Shown: positions 1-7,265 of the stretch, in pieces | Numbering within the stretch: position 1 is the stretch's first letter | How the letters are laid out: every line of letters begins with the position of its first letter | NCBI GenBank assembly: GCA_036401335.1 | Contig: DASWVC010000194.1 | Location: 1-11,801, forward strand | From: DASWVC01 sp036401335 | GTDB lineage: Bacteria > Verrucomicrobiota > Verrucomicrobiia > Chthoniobacterales > JAFAMB01 | Reading direction: 5' to 3' | DNA: 11,801 nucleotides | The notes under the pieces: generated by a model | What the model was told of the DNA's origin: nothing | Database searches by the model: none | The model's input: only the letters and a program-made list of their open reading frames with translations | Translations under genes and position numbers: made by a program

Positions 1-187
1 GCGCTTGAGGACAAGCTCCCCTACCGGAGGTCGCATCGGGACACGCGACCCTACCCGAGGCCCCGTCAGGCCGCGCCGGCGGCGAAGGAACTCGCCGCCC
101 CGCCGAACAAGGCACGACCAAACCAGCGGTCTCCCGCCGGCCAAAACGGGAAACGGCTTGGAATTAACGCTTACGGGAGCTTGATCC
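1..187. other. Non-coding left flank
   Basis: I see no gene here. The stretch holds one copy of a dispersed repeat (29-104, listed separately). A weak 5 bp inverted repeat (TCCCG/CGGGA) lies around 132-150, downstream of the possible proline-rich gene; it has no T-run, so I do not call it a terminator. Confidence 0.5.
29..104 (+). repeat. Dispersed palindromic repeat, copy A
   Basis: Seen directly: the stretch has two parts. The first, 29-50, begins with GGTCGC, ends with GCGACC and has GGGAC in the centre. The second is a hairpin with perfect 8 bp arms, GGCGGCGA (78-85) and TCGCCGCC (92-99), around a 6-base loop. The whole 76 bp aligns, with about a 3-base length difference, to the reverse complement of 11533-11605; the hairpin part matches at 27 of 29 positions. 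I infer an interspersed intergenic element of the REP/palindromic kind. No open reading frame is attached to it. Confidence 0.75.
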
Positions 188-487
188 TCAGGCCGCGAGC
201 AACCAGCCCGTTTGTGCTTCCGCAACAGCACCCATCATGGGCGGGTTGGGAAGAGGCGAAGGCATGGGGCCAGGCATTGGACTGGGAGGGCTGGGAGACG
301 GCGTCTCGGGCGGTGGCAGGGGCGAAGGGGGCGACGGGGCCGGAGGAGCAGGTGAAGGCGGCGGCGGTGCCGGGTCAGGGCTTGGCAATGGCGAAGGGGT
401 TGGGGCCGGGATGGTAGCCCGAACAGAGCTTGCAAAACGGGACACGTTTTTTTTCATACTGTTGATGGTGGTGCAAGGGTGAGCCAT
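188..487 (-). CDS. Possible small proline-rich protein
   Basis: This is a 99-codon frame whose ATG overlaps the stop codon of the upstream mannitol dehydrogenase gene by one base (TAATG), an arrangement typical of translational coupling. An internal Met at residue 11 (position 457), followed by Lys-Lys, is an alternative start. From about residue 25 to 80 the product is almost entirely Pro, Ser and Ala with PxPxP and PPSP runs; the C-terminus is less biased. There is no hydrophobic signal peptide, transmembrane segment or recognisable domain. The Pro-rich part comes from purine-rich short-period repeats on the plus strand, so chance low-complexity sequence could keep the frame open. I do not recognise the gene. 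The overlap favours a real gene; the composition argues for caution. Confidence 0.38.
   Translation of the reverse strand: MAHPCTTINSMKKNVSRFASSVRATIPAPTPSPLPSPDPAPPPPSPAPPAPSPPSPLPPPETPSPSPPSPMPGPMPSPLPNPPMMGAVAEAQTGWLLAA
284..310 (+). other. Possible G-quadruplex with hairpin loop
   Basis: Four GGG runs lie at 284-286, 288-290, 293-295 and 308-310. The first two gaps are 1 and 2 bases. The third gap of 12 bases is self-complementary (AGAC/GTCT around GGC) and could fold into a small stem. More G runs follow at 319-322, 327-331 and 336-339. The G-rich strand is opposite to transcription of the surrounding minus-strand gene. This is a pattern only; folding is inferred. Confidence 0.3.
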
Positions 488-1983
488 TATGCGAACTGCT
501 GCTCAGCTTGGCGGGCAAGGGTGGCCCGGGCGCCCTGCTCGTAGAAGCTGGCCAAGGTTGATTGAACTTTGCGGGTAAAAGCGGGGTCGCGGGGCAACCG
601 GTCCCCAAAGAATTCCGCCAGGGCAAGCAGGCGAGTCGGATCTTTGCCTCCAGTCCGGGCGACCGTTTGCAGGCGTTCGGCAAAGGGATCAATGATTGGC
701 AGTTCGCGTCCGGCGTCGTCTTGTCCGGCCAGGTAACGAAACCAGCTTGCCACCGTAAACGCCAGGTCACTAATGGATCCGCCGCGGTCCAGTTGCTCAA
801 GGATCGAGGGCAGCACAAATTTAGGAATCCGGGCAGACCCTTCCGTGCCAATGCGAATCAATTGATCACGGACGGCAGAATTGGAGAAGCGGGCAATCAA
901 AGTGTCTTTGTACTGATCCAGGTCAATGCCCGGCACAGCCGGCAGCAGGGGGGTGACATCCACGTCCATCATCCGTCGAAGCACTTTCCGGATTTCGGGA
1001 TCGGTAGCGGCTTCATGGGCGTACTGGTAGCCTAACAGCATGCCGATGTAGCAGATTGCCTGATGGCCGGCGTTCAAAAGGCGGAGCTTCATTTTTTCAT
1101 ACGGCAAGACGTCCGTCGTGATCTGCGCGCCCGCCTCTTCCCAACGAGGCCGGCCCAGCGTGAAGTGATCCTCGATCACCCACTGCTTGAATGGTTCGCA
1201 GACCACGGGGCATTCGTCGGCCACGCCGAATTTGTCACGCACCAGGGCACGGTGTTCGTCGGTGGTGGCCGGAGTGATGCGGTCAACCATGCTGTTGGGA
1301 AACGCGACGTGCTCCGAGATCCAGTTGGCCAGGCTGGGGTCTCGAAGTTCCGCGAACGCGGTGAGCATGCGCTTGAGAACCTCGCCGTTATTCTGGAGGT
1401 TGTCGCAGGATTGCAAAGTAAAGGGCGCCAGCCCACGTTGGCGTCGCCGGTCAAGCGCCTCAGCCAGGTAGCCAAAGGAACAGGTCGGCGCGCGGGGATT
1501 GGCCAAGTCGCGCTGAATGTCGGGGTGCTCCGCGTCAAATTGGCCGGTGCCCTGGTTCACGTAATACCCGCCTTCAGTGATGGTCAGGCTGACAATACGG
1601 GTTTCGGGAGCGGCAAACCGGTTGAGCACGGCTTCGCGGTTTTCCGGCGCGAAAAGCATCTGGCCGATGGAACCGATCACGCGGGGCCGGTCTTCGGTCC
1701 CCTCGCGTTCCACCACCAGGTAAAGGCCGTCCTGACGATTCAAGGCATCCCGAATGCGAGCGTCATGGGGCAGCAGGCCAACCCCCCAGATGGCCCACTC
1801 CGGAGTCGGGTGCAGGTGTTTCAGGTCATCCAGGTAGACGCATTGGTGGGCACGATGGAAACCACCAACGCCGATGTGGAGGATGCTGGGTGGAAGCGCT
1901 TCCCGAGGGTAGGTCGGGACGGGAAGGCGAGCCCCGAGCGCGGAAAGTTGACTTTGGCTAAGCTTAACGGGCGTGTCCTGCAT
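487..1983 (-). CDS. Mannitol 2-dehydrogenase family (polyol dehydrogenase)
   Basis: A 498-residue long-chain dehydrogenase of the mannitol dehydrogenase family, expected to oxidise a hexitol (D-mannitol to D-fructose) with NAD+ in the cytoplasm. The N-terminal nucleotide-binding motif GVGGFHRAHQ lies at 38-47. The active-site set known from the roughly 493-residue Pseudomonas fluorescens enzyme (Asn191, Lys295, Asn300, His303) reappears with a constant +4 shift: Asn195 in SCDNLQNNG, then Lys299, Asn304 and His307 in KLRLLNAGH. Length and motifs show a complete gene. The start is ATG with no Shine-Dalgarno sequence. It lies 124 bp after yceH on the same strand, so it may belong to the same transcript or have its own promoter. 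No sugar transporter or kinase is nearby to fix the substrate. D-arabinitol dehydrogenase or fructuronate/tagaturonate reductase are alternatives in the same superfamily, though the pattern favours mannitol. Confidence 0.88.
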   Translation of the reverse strand: MQDTPVKLSQSQLSALGARLPVPTYPREALPPSILHIGVGGFHRAHQCVYLDDLKHLHPTPEWAIWGVGLLPHDARIRDALNRQDGLYLVVEREGTEDRPRVIGSIGQMLFAPENREAVLNRFAAPETRIVSLTITEGGYYVNQGTGQFDAEHPDIQRDLANPRAPTCSFGYLAEALDRRRQRGLAPFTLQSCDNLQNNGEVLKRMLTAFAELRDPSLANWISEHVAFPNSMVDRITPATTDEHRALVRDKFGVADECPVVCEPFKQWVIEDHFTLGRPRWEEAGAQITTDVLPYEKMKLRLLNAGHQAICYIGMLLGYQYAHEAATDPEIRKVLRRMMDVDVTPLLPAVPGIDLDQYKDTLIARFSNSAVRDQLIRIGTEGSARIPKFVLPSILEQLDRGGSISDLAFTVASWFRYLAGQDDAGRELPIIDPFAERLQTVARTGGKDPTRLLALAEFFGDRLPRDPAFTRKVQSTLASFYEQGARATLARQAEQQFA

Positions 1984-2107
1984 GGAGGCAAGCTGGTAGG
2001 GGGTGGATGGACAAACGACAACGACGCGAATCTCGATTCAGCGTCGGCAGACAACCCTCATTCTAGGATGATCCCAGCGAAGCACCAGGGAATTCATCGG
2101 TTTTCAC

Positions 2108-2770
2108 TTACTCGAACTGGCGGCGAAACGAGTCGAACTCGGCCTGCAAATCGGACAAGGCTCGGCGTAAAGCCGCAGCCTCGGCTTCAACGGCAGCCAG
2201 CCGGTCGGTTAATCCCGGCGATCGTCCGGCGGCCGCAAGCGCCTCCGGCGGACTGGCAGCCTGGTCATCCGTTTCTTCGTGAGGCCCTGAAAGCAGTTGT
2301 ACGTAACGCCGTTCCTTCTGCCCGGGACGCGGGGCCAGGGACCGGGTCAAGGGCGCGTCGCCGCGGGCCAGTTCGGCCAGGGTGGCTTCAACTTCCGGCA
2401 ACGAAACCGGGCCGGCCAAACGCTCGCCGCGGGCCCGAAGTTCTCCCGGGGTTTGCGGCCCGCGGAGAAGCAGAAGGCACAGCAGGGCAACCTCTTTGGG
2501 ATTTAACTCATATTGATCGAGAAGCCGGTGGCGGTACTTCGGCACGCGGGCACCTGCTGTGTGCACGATGATGGCGAGTTGTTTCTGGCGAAGGCTGTCG
2601 AGAGCGGCTTCGACCGTTTGGTCATCGTAGGCCACCATCGGTTCACGGTTGGTGGTTTGGTTGCAGGCCGCCACCAAGCTGTTCATGGTCAGCGGATAGA
2701 CCTCGGGTGTGGTCCGCTCTTTTTCCAGGAGGCAACCGAGCACTCGCGTCTCAACCGGCGTAAGTTCCAT
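2108..2770 (-). CDS. YceH/DUF480 family protein
   Basis: A 220-residue protein of the YceH (DUF480) family, whose members are built of two winged-helix domains and have no settled biochemical role. The first domain covers about residues 1-85 and shows the family signatures LLEKE (14-18) and CNQTTNREP (36-44); here the usual Asn-Gln-Lys reads Asn-Gln-Thr. The second covers about 88-160 with RGPQTPGELRAR (103-114). A low-complexity linker (about 162-187) leads to a heptad-like C-terminal helix (about 188-218) that may form a coiled coil, as in other family members. The start is ATG with no Shine-Dalgarno sequence. The gene begins 14 bp after the AI-2E permease stop on the same strand, so the two are probably co-transcribed. 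Family assignment is firm; function, possibly DNA binding, is inferred. Confidence 0.9.
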   Translation of the reverse strand: MELTPVETRVLGCLLEKERTTPEVYPLTMNSLVAACNQTTNREPMVAYDDQTVEAALDSLRQKQLAIIVHTAGARVPKYRHRLLDQYELNPKEVALLCLLLLRGPQTPGELRARGERLAGPVSLPEVEATLAELARGDAPLTRSLAPRPGQKERRYVQLLSGPHEETDDQAASPPEALAAAGRSPGLTDRLAAVEAEAAALRRALSDLQAEFDSFRRQFE

Positions 2771-2784
2771 GGTGGGCGCAACGG

Positions 2785-3792
2785 TCAGATCAGCTCTAAG
2801 GCGACCAACTCGCTCTTGATGTACGCGTAATAAATCGGGGCGGCAACCAGGCCATCGAGGCCGAAAGCAGCCTCCATGGTGAACATCGCAACCAACAATT
2901 CCCAGGCGTGGGCATTGATGTGCGAGCCCACAATCTTGGCGTTAAAGAAGTATTCCAACTTGTGGATCAAAATGAGAAAGCCGAGGCAGGCCAAACCGGC
3001 GCCCAGCGAGACCGAAAGCCCGACGATCGTCAGCACGGAGTTTGAAATCAGGTTTCCCACCACCGGAAGCAGGCCGGCAACAAACGTGAGCGCAATCAAC
3101 ATTTTATCGAGCGGGAGGTGGATGCCGAAGAGCGGCAAAACCACCAGGAGGAAGACGGCGGTAAACACCGTGTTCAGGGCGGAGATCCGGACCTGCGCGA
3201 AGATGATCCGTCGAAAGGCATCCGCAATGCCATTCACGCGTTTCACCAAGGCGGTCGACAACGGCCGGCGCCCACGTTCCGGCAACTGTTCCCGCAACGA
3301 CACCAGGGCGCCCACGAACATCCCGATGACGATGTGCAGAAGGGATTGGCTGGCTTCCTTCCCAAAAAAACTGATTTCTTTTTTGTGTTCGTCAGTCCAC
3401 GTTTTCGCCGCGTCACGAAGTTCACCAACGGTATCCGGCAGGTTTTCGACGACGGAAGGGGGCAGCTTCGAATGGGCGTCATCAAGGATTTTCTGGGTCT
3501 TGGCGAAGAATTCCTCGACGTTGCCGGTGTCGCTCCGGAAGAAGGCTACGGTGGCCATGGTGCAACCGAGCAGGACGGCGATGATGACGACGGCCAATGC
3601 GGCCACTGCGGCCAGGCGAGCCCGTTGCCCGTGGAAATGACGGTCAAGGAGGGGGGCCAGCAATTGGACCAGGACGAACACCAAAAGGCCGGCGATCAAC
3701 CCCGAAAGCAGGTGCAAAACCAGAAGCAGGTAAAGGGCTAGGCCGGTTAGAACGTAGGCGGCAATGGCAACGGCATCGTAGGATCGGTTCAT
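2785..3792 (-). CDS. AI-2E family transporter (membrane permease)
   Basis: A 335-residue inner-membrane protein of the AI-2E transporter family (PF01594; TqsA, YdiK and PerM are relatives). Family members have been linked to autoinducer-2 export, Na+(Li+)/H+ antiport and other efflux, so the substrate here is open. Hydrophobic segments lie at about 8-30, 32-50, 60-85, 150-167, 205-225, 230-247, 252-278 and 298-325. A long charged soluble segment at about 86-148 separates the third and fourth, which is typical. The conserved stretch around LLPVVGNLI (241-249) and the following KLEYFFNAKIVG (278-289) are family hallmarks. The frame stays open upstream to 4275, but the extra 161 residues are basic and low in hydrophobicity, so I start at the Met directly before the first membrane helix. 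It probably heads an operon with yceH, and its start faces the divergent acyl-CoA dehydrogenase-like gene. Confidence 0.88.
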   Translation of the reverse strand: MNRSYDAVAIAAYVLTGLALYLLLVLHLLSGLIAGLLVFVLVQLLAPLLDRHFHGQRARLAAVAALAVVIIAVLLGCTMATVAFFRSDTGNVEEFFAKTQKILDDAHSKLPPSVVENLPDTVGELRDAAKTWTDEHKKEISFFGKEASQSLLHIVIGMFVGALVSLREQLPERGRRPLSTALVKRVNGIADAFRRIIFAQVRISALNTVFTAVFLLVVLPLFGIHLPLDKMLIALTFVAGLLPVVGNLISNSVLTIVGLSVSLGAGLACLGFLILIHKLEYFFNAKIVGSHINAHAWELLVAMFTMEAAFGLDGLVAAPIYYAYIKSELVALELI

Positions 3793-4067
3793 GCGTGACG
3801 TGGGCGACAGTATGGGACACACACGGGGCGCGGTCCAGAGCCTGTTTGCGCCGGGCGGACCTGCCGGATTACCTCCTGCTTGAAGGTTGAGCAGGCCTGG
3901 AGACCTGCATCTGCCGAGGTCGCGCTGGGCGTAATTAAGCCGGTCACCAGTCCGGGCCAAGCGAGTCGCGGTGGTCAGGGGTGGCTTTGCCGCGGTGCCG
4001 TTCAAGGCGGGCGCTGTCGGCGGGTTATAAATTCTGTGGCCCTTTGTTGGCGCATTTGCCTGTCGAA
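3793..4067. promoter_or_regulatory. Divergent intergenic region
   Basis: This 275 bp gap separates the minus-strand AI-2E permease from the plus-strand acyl-CoA dehydrogenase-like gene and must hold promoters for both if the chosen starts are right. The best plus-strand candidate is TATAAA at 4026-4031 with TTCAAG at 4001-4006, spaced 19 bp, which is a weak match to a housekeeping promoter. I found no convincing minus-strand promoter and no operator. Confidence 0.35.
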
Positions 4068-5288
4068 ATGAGTGACCATTTATCGCTGTTGAACGGCAAC
4101 CACGGTGCAACCGCCCTTTCTGCGGTACCTCAACCTTTGACGAACGAAAGTTTGTGGCATCGGGTGCAGGGGATTGCCGAACTTTGTGCGACGCGGGCTG
4201 CCGAGCGGGACGCAGAGAGTTCTTTTCCTCAAGCTGAATTTCAAGAAATGGCGTCAGCGGGTTTGCTGGGCGCACCCTTGCGGCGGGAACTCGGCGGTCT
4301 TGGACTTGGCATTGAGGCGGCAGCTACCCGGCTTCTGCTGCAAACACTTAAAAGGCTCGGGTACGGAAACCTTGCCGTGGGACGCATCTACGAAGGGCAC
4401 GTCAATGCTTTGCAACTTATCCAGACGTTCGGGCGGCCCGATCAGGCGAGGCGCTTTGCCAGCGACGCGCTTTGCCACCGCCGAATTTTTGGGGTTTGGA
4501 ATGCAGAGGCCGGCGACGGGGTTAAGGTAGAAAGGGTCGGGCCTCGCCGATTCCGGCTGACGGGAGCAAAGACGTTTTGTTCGGGAGCTGGTTTTGTAAA
4601 ACGCCCTTTCGTGAACGGCGCCACCGACGGCGGTTGCCAGATGTGCGTGGTGCCGATGGAGGTTGTTCAGACCAGGCACCAGCCCGACTGGTGGCAGTCT
4701 TCCGGCATGCGGGCCACCACCAGCTACAAGATCGATTTTACGAACGTCGAAGTCGACGAATCCTGCTTGATTGGCCAGCCCGAAGATTACCACCGCCAAC
4801 CTTGGCTGACCGGCGGAGCCATTCGGTTTGCTTCCGTCCAACTCGGGGGAGCGGAGGCGCTGGTTGATCTCACGCGGGATTTTCTAGTTCAGCAAGAACG
4901 GGTGAAAGACCCTTACCAGGTGGAGCGAATGGGCAGAATGGTGCTCCTTATTCAGGCGGGCAACCTATGGCTGGACGCTGCCGCGGATCGCGTGGAGGCC
5001 TTTCATCAGACTTTCGGCGGCGATCCGAACGAGCCGGTTGAATCCGGCAAAGAGACCCGCTTGGTAGCGTTTGCAAACATGCTGCGTACGGCGATCGAAC
5101 AGATTTGTATGGAGGTCATCCAACTGGCCGAGCGATCGATCGGTGCCCGCGGCCTGCTTCCGCCCCTGCCGATGGAACGCATCATTCGCGACCTCACGCT
5201 TTACCTGCGGCAACCGGGCTTTGATGCCGCGCTGGCCTATGTTGGAAAACAAGCGTTTCAAGCTTTGGAAAAGGGAGTTGCGGCTTGA
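4068..5288 (+). CDS. Acyl-CoA dehydrogenase-like flavoprotein
   Basis: A 406-residue protein with the acyl-CoA dehydrogenase fold in order: N-terminal helical domain (about 30-135), middle beta domain (about 140-235; GVWNAEAGDG at 142-151, LTGAKTFCSG at 164-173, followed by FTNVEVDE at 224-231), and C-terminal helical domain (about 245-400). Known members are FAD enzymes that oxidise acyl-CoA thioesters or, in the DszC-like branch, act as flavin-dependent monooxygenases. The end reads RDLTLYLRQPGFDAAL (374-389), where classical dehydrogenases have the Tyr-Glu-Gly-Thr motif with the catalytic Glu; I see no such Glu. The start is the ATG before the acidic SDHLS; the open frame begins at 3981, but its first 29 codons look non-native. 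It overlaps the methyltransferase by 4 bp, so the two probably act in one pathway. Substrate unknown. Confidence 0.8.
   Translation: MSDHLSLLNGNHGATALSAVPQPLTNESLWHRVQGIAELCATRAAERDAESSFPQAEFQEMASAGLLGAPLRRELGGLGLGIEAAATRLLLQTLKRLGYGNLAVGRIYEGHVNALQLIQTFGRPDQARRFASDALCHRRIFGVWNAEAGDGVKVERVGPRRFRLTGAKTFCSGAGFVKRPFVNGATDGGCQMCVVPMEVVQTRHQPDWWQSSGMRATTSYKIDFTNVEVDESCLIGQPEDYHRQPWLTGGAIRFASVQLGGAEALVDLTRDFLVQQERVKDPYQVERMGRMVLLIQAGNLWLDAAADRVEAFHQTFGGDPNEPVESGKETRLVAFANMLRTAIEQICMEVIQLAERSIGARGLLPPLPMERIIRDLTLYLRQPGFDAALAYVGKQAFQALEKGVAA
5271..5277 (+). promoter_or_regulatory. Ribosome binding site for the methyltransferase
   Basis: AAGGGAG lies inside the end of the acyl-CoA dehydrogenase-like gene, 7 bases before the TTG at 5285. 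It is the best Shine-Dalgarno match seen at any start in the window, and it decides in favour of that unusual start codon. Confidence 0.65.
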
Positions 5289-5905
5289 GGAATGCCTTCC
5301 GGCCAAGTGCCGTTAGCTGCGCCTTTGATAAGGAATACTTCGAGCGGCTTTACGCGGCCGACCCGGACCCCTGGCAGTTTGCAACGAGTCTTTACGAACA
5401 AAATAAATACGCAGCCACGCTGAATGCCCTGGTCCACCCGCGTTACCATTCCGCCCTCGAGATCGGCGGGTCCATCGGCGTGCTGACGGCGAAACTGGCC
5501 GGGCGCTGCGATCGTCTGCTCTCGGTTGACCTTTCCACCTTGGCGCAATCACAGGCACGGGAACGTTGCCGCCAGTGGAGCCATGTGCGTTTCGAGCTTA
5601 TGCGGGTGCCCCAGGAAATGCCTCAGGAAAGGTTCGACCTGATCCTCGTTTCAGAGGTGGGCTATTATTGGACGGAACCGGAACTAATCGTGGCGGGTGA
5701 AAGGTTGGTGCAACACCTGCGTCCGCAGGGACAGCTTCTGCTGGTGCACTACACCCCGCAGATAAAGGATTGTGCGTTGTCAGGCGATGCCGTCCACGAT
5801 CACTTCCTCAGCCGGCCCGGCTTGACCCGACGGAGCGGCCGGCGATCCGAAGGGTACCGGATTGACCTGTTCGAGCGCGCCACGACCCCTGAAGGTCGCG
5901 CCTAA
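5285..5905 (+). CDS. NodS-like SAM-dependent methyltransferase
   Basis: A 206-residue class I methyltransferase resembling the NodS family, whose founding member N-methylates the free amine of a deacetylated chito-oligosaccharide during Nod factor synthesis. The N-terminal FDKEYFERLYAADPDPWQF (14-32) followed by YEQNKY is characteristic of this family. Motif I is LEIGGSIGVLT (58-68), the acidic residue ending the second strand is Asp82 in SVDLS, and motif IV is FDLILVSEVGYYW (117-129). The start is TTG, with its last two bases inside the upstream TGA (TTGA, 4 bp overlap) and a good ribosome site; no in-frame ATG occurs until about residue 106. Coupling suggests work on the same molecule as the flavoprotein and the convergent glycosyltransferase. 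The acceptor is unknown; N- or O-methylation of a sugar is an inference. Confidence 0.82.
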   Translation: MRNAFRPSAVSCAFDKEYFERLYAADPDPWQFATSLYEQNKYAATLNALVHPRYHSALEIGGSIGVLTAKLAGRCDRLLSVDLSTLAQSQARERCRQWSHVRFELMRVPQEMPQERFDLILVSEVGYYWTEPELIVAGERLVQHLRPQGQLLLVHYTPQIKDCALSGDAVHDHFLSRPGLTRRSGRRSEGYRIDLFERATTPEGRA

Positions 5906-5942
5906 AGCGGATCACCCCGGGCGGCGGCAGCGCGCCGCATGG

Positions 5943-7262
5943 TCAGGCCAGCTTGCCGCTGCAAACCGCGAGCCGGCCTGAAAAAGGCCGTTGGATCAGA
6001 TTGCCGGGTCCACACCATGCAGCGGTCTGGAGTTCCGCCCGGGCGTGACGCAAGAAAGCGTTGCGAATCCGGAGGTCGCTTACCGCTTGCTGGATGGGCA
6101 CAGCCGGCCAACGGCGGCGCCAGTCGCCCAGGCGCGCCTGTTCTGCCTCTACTTCATGGAACAACCAGCCAAGCGGCATTTGTTTTTCCAACTGGGCCGT
6201 TAACCAATCCAGGTTAACCGCCAACTGCGCCGCCAGAAGCCTCAGCGGGAACCCGGCCTTCCGGCCGCCCCTTCGGCCCTGTTTTGAAAGCAAAAGCCGG
6301 AGGCGCCGATGGCAGGACAGGCGCACTGATGCTGCCTCCACTGGTTCCACAAATTGTGCACGGCCTGTGTCCTTCAAATTGTGCCATGCACTTAACTGGT
6401 CCGCCATGCCGAGTACCGCCCTCCCGGCCAGACGAACCGACGTATGGACCTGCACCAGGGGACTGTGGCGAATGTTAGCTCCGGCACGCAGCAAGGCATG
6501 GTATAACGCGATGTCCTCGGAAGTGGCCACGGCGGGCATTCCTCCAGCCTGAAGGTACACCCGGGCGGTCACCGCGAAACTCGCGCCGTTGTGGTAGTAA
6601 TGACGGGGGAAAGGATCGGCCGGGTCAGGGTCAAGGAACGATTCAAGTTCGAGGCGGAGCAAGCCGTAAGCAACCTGCCGGAGGTAGCAGGCCCGCGTAA
6701 AGCCGTCTAACTTTGCCCGTTCCGAGTGATCGGTCTGGATACGGCCCCCCACGGCGTCGGCGCCGCGGCGGATCTCCTGCAGGGTTGCAGCGATCCAGGT
6801 CGGAGCGACCACGGTGTCCCCGTCCGTTGAAGCAATAATGGCGGATAAGTTACCGACGGAATGCTGGCGGCGGCAGGCCTCATCCATGAGCCACTTGCGG
6901 GCATGCCCCACGCAAGCGTGTTTCCGCGGCAGGTCCGCTTCGACCAGGTGCAACTGAAAAGTCGGGTGTTCGCGCCCGAAGCCGCGGACGATCTCTGCGG
7001 ATCGGTCCGTGCAATTGTTCGCGAGGACGATGACCTCGTAGTCCCGATGACCGAAGGGCTGGCCCTGCAGGTCGATTTGATGGCAGAGTGCAGCGAGCGT
7101 TTGCGGCAACCGTTGGGCCTCATTCTTGACGGGAATGGTGACGGTAACCTTACAGTCAGAAACCATTTTTGGCAGGTCCGACAGGAACGGCAAAGGCTGA
7201 AAAGCATTCAGCAGCCCTAACTGCAAGGAATGGTCAGGGCCAGCGGTGCTGGGAATCGCCAT
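5943..7262 (-). CDS. Family 2 glycosyltransferase
   Basis: A 439-residue GT-A fold glycosyltransferase (GT2). It opens with VTVTIPVKNEAQRLPQTL (39-56), then YEVIVLANNCTDRS (75-88) for the nucleotide-sugar pocket, the metal-binding DGD (147-149) in ASTDGDT, and SED (248-250) at the probable catalytic base position. Such enzymes move a sugar from a nucleotide donor to a lipid, sugar or protein acceptor at the cytoplasmic face. The C-terminal part (about 290-439) is Arg/Leu-rich with no clear membrane helix. The start is uncertain: ATG at 7262 gives the longest form, but a strong hairpin ends 3 bases upstream; ATG at 7166 (residue 33) begins just before the domain. Its 3' end converges on the methyltransferase with 37 bp between, so it is not in that operon, but I infer a shared pathway. 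Donor and acceptor cannot be told. Confidence 0.83.
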   Translation of the reverse strand: MAIPSTAGPDHSLQLGLLNAFQPLPFLSDLPKMVSDCKVTVTIPVKNEAQRLPQTLAALCHQIDLQGQPFGHRDYEVIVLANNCTDRSAEIVRGFGREHPTFQLHLVEADLPRKHACVGHARKWLMDEACRRQHSVGNLSAIIASTDGDTVVAPTWIAATLQEIRRGADAVGGRIQTDHSERAKLDGFTRACYLRQVAYGLLRLELESFLDPDPADPFPRHYYHNGASFAVTARVYLQAGGMPAVATSEDIALYHALLRAGANIRHSPLVQVHTSVRLAGRAVLGMADQLSAWHNLKDTGRAQFVEPVEAASVRLSCHRRLRLLLSKQGRRGGRKAGFPLRLLAAQLAVNLDWLTAQLEKQMPLGWLFHEVEAEQARLGDWRRRWPAVPIQQAVSDLRIRNAFLRHARAELQTAAWCGPGNLIQRPFSGRLAVCSGKLA

Positions 7263-7265
7263 GTT

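Noticed and set aside
447..454. Run of eight T on the plus strand as a terminator.
   Set aside because: No plus-strand gene ends here and no stem precedes it; on the minus strand it is the Lys-Lys codons of the small frame.
1063..2571. A 502-codon open frame on the plus strand opposite the mannitol dehydrogenase and yceH genes.
   Set aside because: It runs antisense across two well-identified genes, has no domain or motif I recognise, and is the kind of long shadow frame expected in GC-rich DNA.
3363..3386. A-run and T-run close together inside the AI-2E permease gene, possible hairpin or slippage site.
   Set aside because: They encode Lys-Lys and Phe-Phe in frame within an intact gene; an A/T stem alone is weak.
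3981..4067. Longer N-terminus of the acyl-CoA dehydrogenase-like protein.
   Set aside because: The 29 extra residues (Arg/Cys-rich) do not resemble the family, and they cover the best promoter candidate of the gap.
3793..4275. The open frame of the AI-2E permease extends 161 codons further upstream.
   Set aside because: The extension is basic and non-membrane, overlaps the divergent gene's start, and the known family begins at the first helix, just after the Met at 3792.
5906..5942. GC-rich inverted repeat (GCGGC/GCCGC, 5921-5938) between the convergent methyltransferase and glycosyltransferase genes as a bidirectional terminator.
   Set aside because: Only 5 bp arms, no T-run in either direction, and such pairs are common by chance at this GC content.
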